From positions 682,001 to 746,000 of the forward strand of contig OZ242312.1 in the NCBI GenBank assembly GCA_965207805.1: a stretch of 64,000 nucleotides of DNA, read 5' to 3'. Below are positions 61,316-64,000 of the stretch, one piece after another. The position numbers and the translations under genes were made by a program. The notes beneath the pieces were generated by a model. The model ran no database searches, was not told the origin of the DNA, and saw only the letters and a program-made list of their open reading frames with translations. The DNA comes from Palauibacter sp965207805 (GTDB lineage Bacteria > Gemmatimonadota > Gemmatimonadetes > Palauibacterales > Palauibacteraceae). Numbering within the stretch: the stretch's first letter is position 1; each line of letters opens with the position of its first letter.

Positions 61316-63072
61316 CGTCCCGGCGCTTGGCGCAGTCTTCTCGTCTCGGCGAGGTCGACAACCCATTCGCCCGGCTTGACGACCACGCCGTAGGCCTCCC
61401 GCGCCCGGTCGCGCGAGACCTTGCCCTCCCGCACGTCCCGGAGCACCGCCTCCGGATCCCGTTGGTGCGCCGGTCCGAACCCGCCCCCACCGGCCGTCTC
61501 GATCCGCACCCGGTCTCCCGTACTGAGCTGCACCGTCGCCTTCGAGCCCAGATCCCGCGCCTCGCCGCCCGAGATCAGCCGGTAGCTCGCGACCTTTCCG
61601 TCGTCGCCCCCGTGCAGGCCGTGGGCCGGGAACCGCGCCCGGTCGGCCAGCGTCGTGAACGTCGGTTCGTGGCCCACGAACTCGTACTCGCGGCACAGCG
61701 CGAGGCCGCCCCGCCGCCGGCCCGCCCCCTCGGAATCCGGGACGAGGCTGTACTCGTGGATCCGCACCGGATAGTTGAGTTCGGTCTCCTCGATCGGCGC
61801 ATTCTGCGTGTTCTGGATGTGGGTCTGGACCGCGTCCGGGCCGTCGGCGTCGTGCCGCCCGCCGTACCCCCCCGCGAGCGTCTCGAGGAAGCAGTAGTAC
61901 TCCCCGGTCGCCGGATCCTCGCCGCCGAACCCCACGTGACAGATCATCCCCTTCGTTCCCGCGGGAACGCGCTCCGGCATGGGGTCCGCGAGCGCCCGGA
62001 ACATGATGTCGCACAGCCGCATCGCGACTTCCCAGCCGCCGACGACTCCCGCCGGTGGCCGGACGTTCACCGCGGATCCCTCGGGCGCCACGACTTCGAT
62101 CGGGCGGTAGAAGCCCTCGTTCAGCGGGATGTCCGGGTCGACCAGACACTTGAGCACGTAGACGCAGGCGGTAAAGCACTGCGTCAGGTTGCAGTTCATG
62201 GGCGCCGCGCGCTGCGCGTCGGTCCCCGTGAAGTCGAAGCGCACCGTCGAACCGTCGAAGCGGATCCGGACCTTCAGGTGGACCGGCTCCCCGGTGATCC
62301 CGTCGTCGTCGAGACACCCCTCCGCCGCGAACTCGCCATGCGGGAGATCCGCCAGTTCCGTCCGCAGCCGCCGCTCGCTGTACTCGATCATGCGGTCCAT
62401 GTAGGAACCCAGCATCTCCGCCCCGTAGCGTTCCCACAGCGCGGACAGCCGCCGCAGCCCGATCTCGTTCGCCGCGTGCTGCGCGCGCAGGTCGCCCGCC
62501 ACCTCCTTCTTCGCGCGCACGTTGGCGAGCATGAGCTTCAGCACGTCGTCCACGAGGTCGCCGCCGTCGAAGAGCTTCACCACGGGGAGGATGATCCCCT
62601 CCTGGTAGATCTCGCGGAACGCGCCGATGCTCGCCGGCGCCCCGCCTCCCACGTCCACGTGGTGGCAGCAGTTGGCGACGTATCCCACGCGTTCCCCCTC
62701 GTGGAAGAAGGGCGTGATGAGAAAGACGTCGTTGAGGTGGCTCGCCTGCCGGTGCGGATCGTTGACCAGCAGCCCGTCCCCCGGCCCCAGCGTCCCCTCG
62801 CCGTGCTCCGCCTCGTACTCGGCCACCGCGCGCGGGACGAGCCGCCCGATCGTCACCAGGTGCGCGGGCTGGCAGAACGCCTGCGCGATCATCCGCCCGT
62901 CCGCGTCCACGAAGGCACACGAATAGTCGAGCCGCGTCTTGATGTTCGTCGAATAGGCGGTGCGCTGGAGCGTGACGGACATCTCCTCCGTCGCCTCGAC
63001 GAGCGCGTTCCGGATCACCTCGAACAGGACCGGATCCACGGCACCCCCAGTGGGGGTTTCAGGCTGCGGCAT
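61312..63072 (-). CDS. Hydantoinase B/5-oxoprolinase-family protein
   Basis: Protein of 586 residues of the HyuB family, which with HyuA forms N-methylhydantoinase or related ATP-dependent amidases. VLFEVIRNALVEATEEMSVTLQRTAYSTNIKTRLDYSCAF is the hallmark N-terminus, followed by NDPHRQASHLNDVFLITPFFHEGERVGYVANCCHHVDVGG and RFDFTGTDAQRAAPMNCNL. No HyuA partner is seen within the visible part of the operon. Start ATG 63072 overlaps the symporter stop by 14 nt; a GTG at 63105 would overlap it further. A 6-bp hairpin ACCCCC-AGT-GGGGGT lies near 63043-63058. Confidence 0.92.
   Translation of the reverse strand: MPQPETPTGGAVDPVLFEVIRNALVEATEEMSVTLQRTAYSTNIKTRLDYSCAFVDADGRMIAQAFCQPAHLVTIGRLVPRAVAEYEAEHGEGTLGPGDGLLVNDPHRQASHLNDVFLITPFFHEGERVGYVANCCHHVDVGGGAPASIGAFREIYQEGIILPVVKLFDGGDLVDDVLKLMLANVRAKKEVAGDLRAQHAANEIGLRRLSALWERYGAEMLGSYMDRMIEYSERRLRTELADLPHGEFAAEGCLDDDGITGEPVHLKVRIRFDGSTVRFDFTGTDAQRAAPMNCNLTQCFTACVYVLKCLVDPDIPLNEGFYRPIEVVAPEGSAVNVRPPAGVVGGWEVAMRLCDIMFRALADPMPERVPAGTKGMICHVGFGGEDPATGEYYCFLETLAGGYGGRHDADGPDAVQTHIQNTQNAPIEETELNYPVRIHEYSLVPDSEGAGRRRGGLALCREYEFVGHEPTFTTLADRARFPAHGLHGGDDGKVASYRLISGGEARDLGSKATVQLSTGDRVRIETAGGGGFGPAHQRDPEAVLRDVREGKVSRDRAREAYGVVVKPGEWVVDLAETRRLRQAPGR
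61954..61969. promoter_or_regulatory. 16-bp palindrome CGTTCCCGCGGGAACG, copy 3
   Basis: Inside the hydantoinase-B coding region, identical to the copies at 16429-16444 and 39207-39222. Its place within a gene argues against it being only an operator. Confidence 0.4.
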
Positions 63073-64000
63073 TTCGGCCCCCGGTTCGAGTTTCGAGACG
63101 CGCACCGATCCACAGAATCAGGATCGTCAGCGGCAGTCCGACCAGGATCGGATCCAGTTCCCAGATGATGACGACGGCCCCCACCTCGCGAATCGCCCCG
63201 AACGTCTGCCATACCGCCTGCACGGCGGCGCCGATGAGCATCGCCGCCATCACCGTCCGCGGCGCCTGCCGAAGCGAGGGGAAGAGGACGATCCCGATGA
63301 GCGCGGGGGCGACGGAGGCCCCCATGATCCGTCCCCCGATCCAGAACAGTTCGATGAGGAGGGGGAGCACCAGGTAGAGGGCGGCCGCGAGCGCCCCGAC
63401 GAGGAGGACGTTGAGGCGGTAGACCCAGAGCTGCCGGACGGCGCTCGCCGTGGGCGCGATGAAGCGCGCATATAAATCAAGCGTGAAGTTGGAGGCGATC
63501 GTGTTGATCGTGCTGGAGAGCGTCGACATGCTCGCCGCGAGCACGCACACGACGACGAGGCTCGCGAGTTCGTTCCCCGCCGCCCCGAAGGCGAGCGTGA
63601 CGAAGGCGTCCTCCGCCGCGAGGTCCGGCCCGTAGACCGTGCGGGCGACGATCCCGATCAGGGGCGGCGTCATGTACCAGATCGAGGCGATGACCCCGCC
63701 GTAAAGGAATCCCCGCCGCGCCACCTCCGCGCTCTTCGCCGCGAAACCGCGCTGGATGAGCCCCTGGTACGCACCCGTGATCGCGAGTCCGATGACGATC
63801 CAGGCCAGCACCTGGGTGACGCCGGCCCGGCCGAAGATGTCGACCAACGCCGGATCGAGGCTGGCGCTCAGCCCGCCGAGTCCTCCGGCCGCGGCCAGCC
63901 CCGCCACGAGCACCGCGATCGAACCGGCCAGGATGATGAAGAACTGGATCGCGTCGGTCGCCATCACCGCCCACATGCCGCCCAGGAACACATAGACGGA
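63059..64000 (-). CDS. Sodium/solute symporter (SSF family), 5' end cut by the window
   Basis: Inner-membrane carrier coupling sodium to uptake of a small solute. At least 310 residues are visible; the frame runs off the window at 64000, so the first helices are missing. Helices recur along the sequence, with the SSF segment ALAITGAYQGLIQRGFAAKSAEVARRG and the core LVVVCVLAASMSTLSSTINTIASNF helix (sodium site region), and it ends with a hydrophobic pair before RLETRTGGR. Its downstream neighbours, hydantoinase-B-like and DAO-like genes, point to a hydantoin-, lactam- or amino-acid-like substrate (inference). Confidence 0.9.
   Translation of the reverse strand, partial: SVYVFLGGMWAVMATDAIQFFIILAGSIAVLVAGLAAAGGLGGLSASLDPALVDIFGRAGVTQVLAWIVIGLAITGAYQGLIQRGFAAKSAEVARRGFLYGGVIASIWYMTPPLIGIVARTVYGPDLAAEDAFVTLAFGAAGNELASLVVVCVLAASMSTLSSTINTIASNFTLDLYARFIAPTASAVRQLWVYRLNVLLVGALAAALYLVLPLLIELFWIGGRIMGASVAPALIGIVLFPSLRQAPRTVMAAMLIGAAVQAVWQTFGAIREVGAVVIIWELDPILVGLPLTILILWIGARLETRTGGRNAAA

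Noticed and set aside
63043..63058. Terminator ACCCCC-AGT-GGGGGT
   Set aside because: It lies inside the start of the hydantoinase-B coding region and its bases encode conserved-looking Pro, Thr and Gly codons; at most a minor attenuator.
1..64000. Prophage, transposase, toxin-antitoxin or defence island
   Set aside because: No integrase, transposase, phage structural, nuclease-helicase defence or toxin pair was recognised in any frame.

Overview
This is a high-GC bacterial chromosome segment with about 50 protein genes packed on both strands, many joined by 1- to 4-base start/stop overlaps. The cell has an outer membrane, shown by lipoprotein signals, beta-barrel proteins and TolB-like propellers. 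The gene set includes a sialidase-like propeller of about 1100 residues, a DUF5916 barrel, CehA-type and YtcJ-type hydrolases, S9 peptidase, a cytochrome c/copper monooxygenase-like protein and PQQ dehydrogenase. Together these fit Gemmatimonadota or a close relative best. That placement is inferred from gene content; no rRNA gene is present to test it.

Layout. 1-3635: NAD-dependent DNA ligase (5' end missing) overlapping a PolX-type polymerase/PHP gene. 3676-5189: a long hairpin, a GntR regulator and small unknown ORFs. 5274-6113: tRNA-Gln and three tRNA-Ser genes, with three degenerate tandem copies of a tRNA-Ser 3' half between two of them. 6169-10557: a small lipoprotein, queC, a broken pncA remnant, pncB and a secreted amidohydrolase. 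10578-13856: a Fur/Zur-like regulator facing a three-gene set (COG0523 metallochaperone GTPase, flavoprotein, small membrane protein) across an intergenic region full of CAAG/CTTG palindromes. 13920-20903: cupin, gamma-glutamyltransferase-like lipoprotein, amino-acid-oxidase-like flavoprotein, MerR regulator facing an ARPP-1 protein, and an MFS exporter. 20976-32852: prolyl oligopeptidase, a cytochrome/copper monooxygenase-like protein facing a PQQ dehydrogenase, then envelope proteins and a 2-hydroxyacid dehydrogenase. 32895-36061: DUF4198 protein, 1-Cys peroxiredoxin, MTA/SAH-deaminase-like amidohydrolase. 36099-39195: a split ThDP decarboxylase facing a cobalt-type nitrile hydratase operon (alpha, beta, accessory) whose alpha chain has a twin-arginine-like leader and a His/Asp-rich stretch. 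39248-52317: the large propeller, then a minus-strand operon of four hydrolases, then a TolB-CehA fusion. 52344-58555: crotonase, endonuclease IV, SDR, DUF5916 barrel and acetamidase-like lipoprotein. 58646-64000: NHL-repeat lipoprotein, a small DUF1499 gene, FAD oxidoreductase, hydantoinase-B-like protein and a sodium/solute symporter cut by the window end.

Taken together the window suggests a scavenging heterotroph. Secreted or lipid-anchored peptidases, amidohydrolases, acetamidase, nitrile hydratase and hydantoinase-like enzymes would release small amides, peptides and amino acids. D-amino-acid-oxidase-like flavoproteins and symporters could then use them. No prophage, insertion sequence, CRISPR array or obvious defence island is visible. 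The strongest oddities are the tRNA-derived repeat array, the nitrile hydratase leader, the Zur-like island and a 16-bp palindrome found three times.
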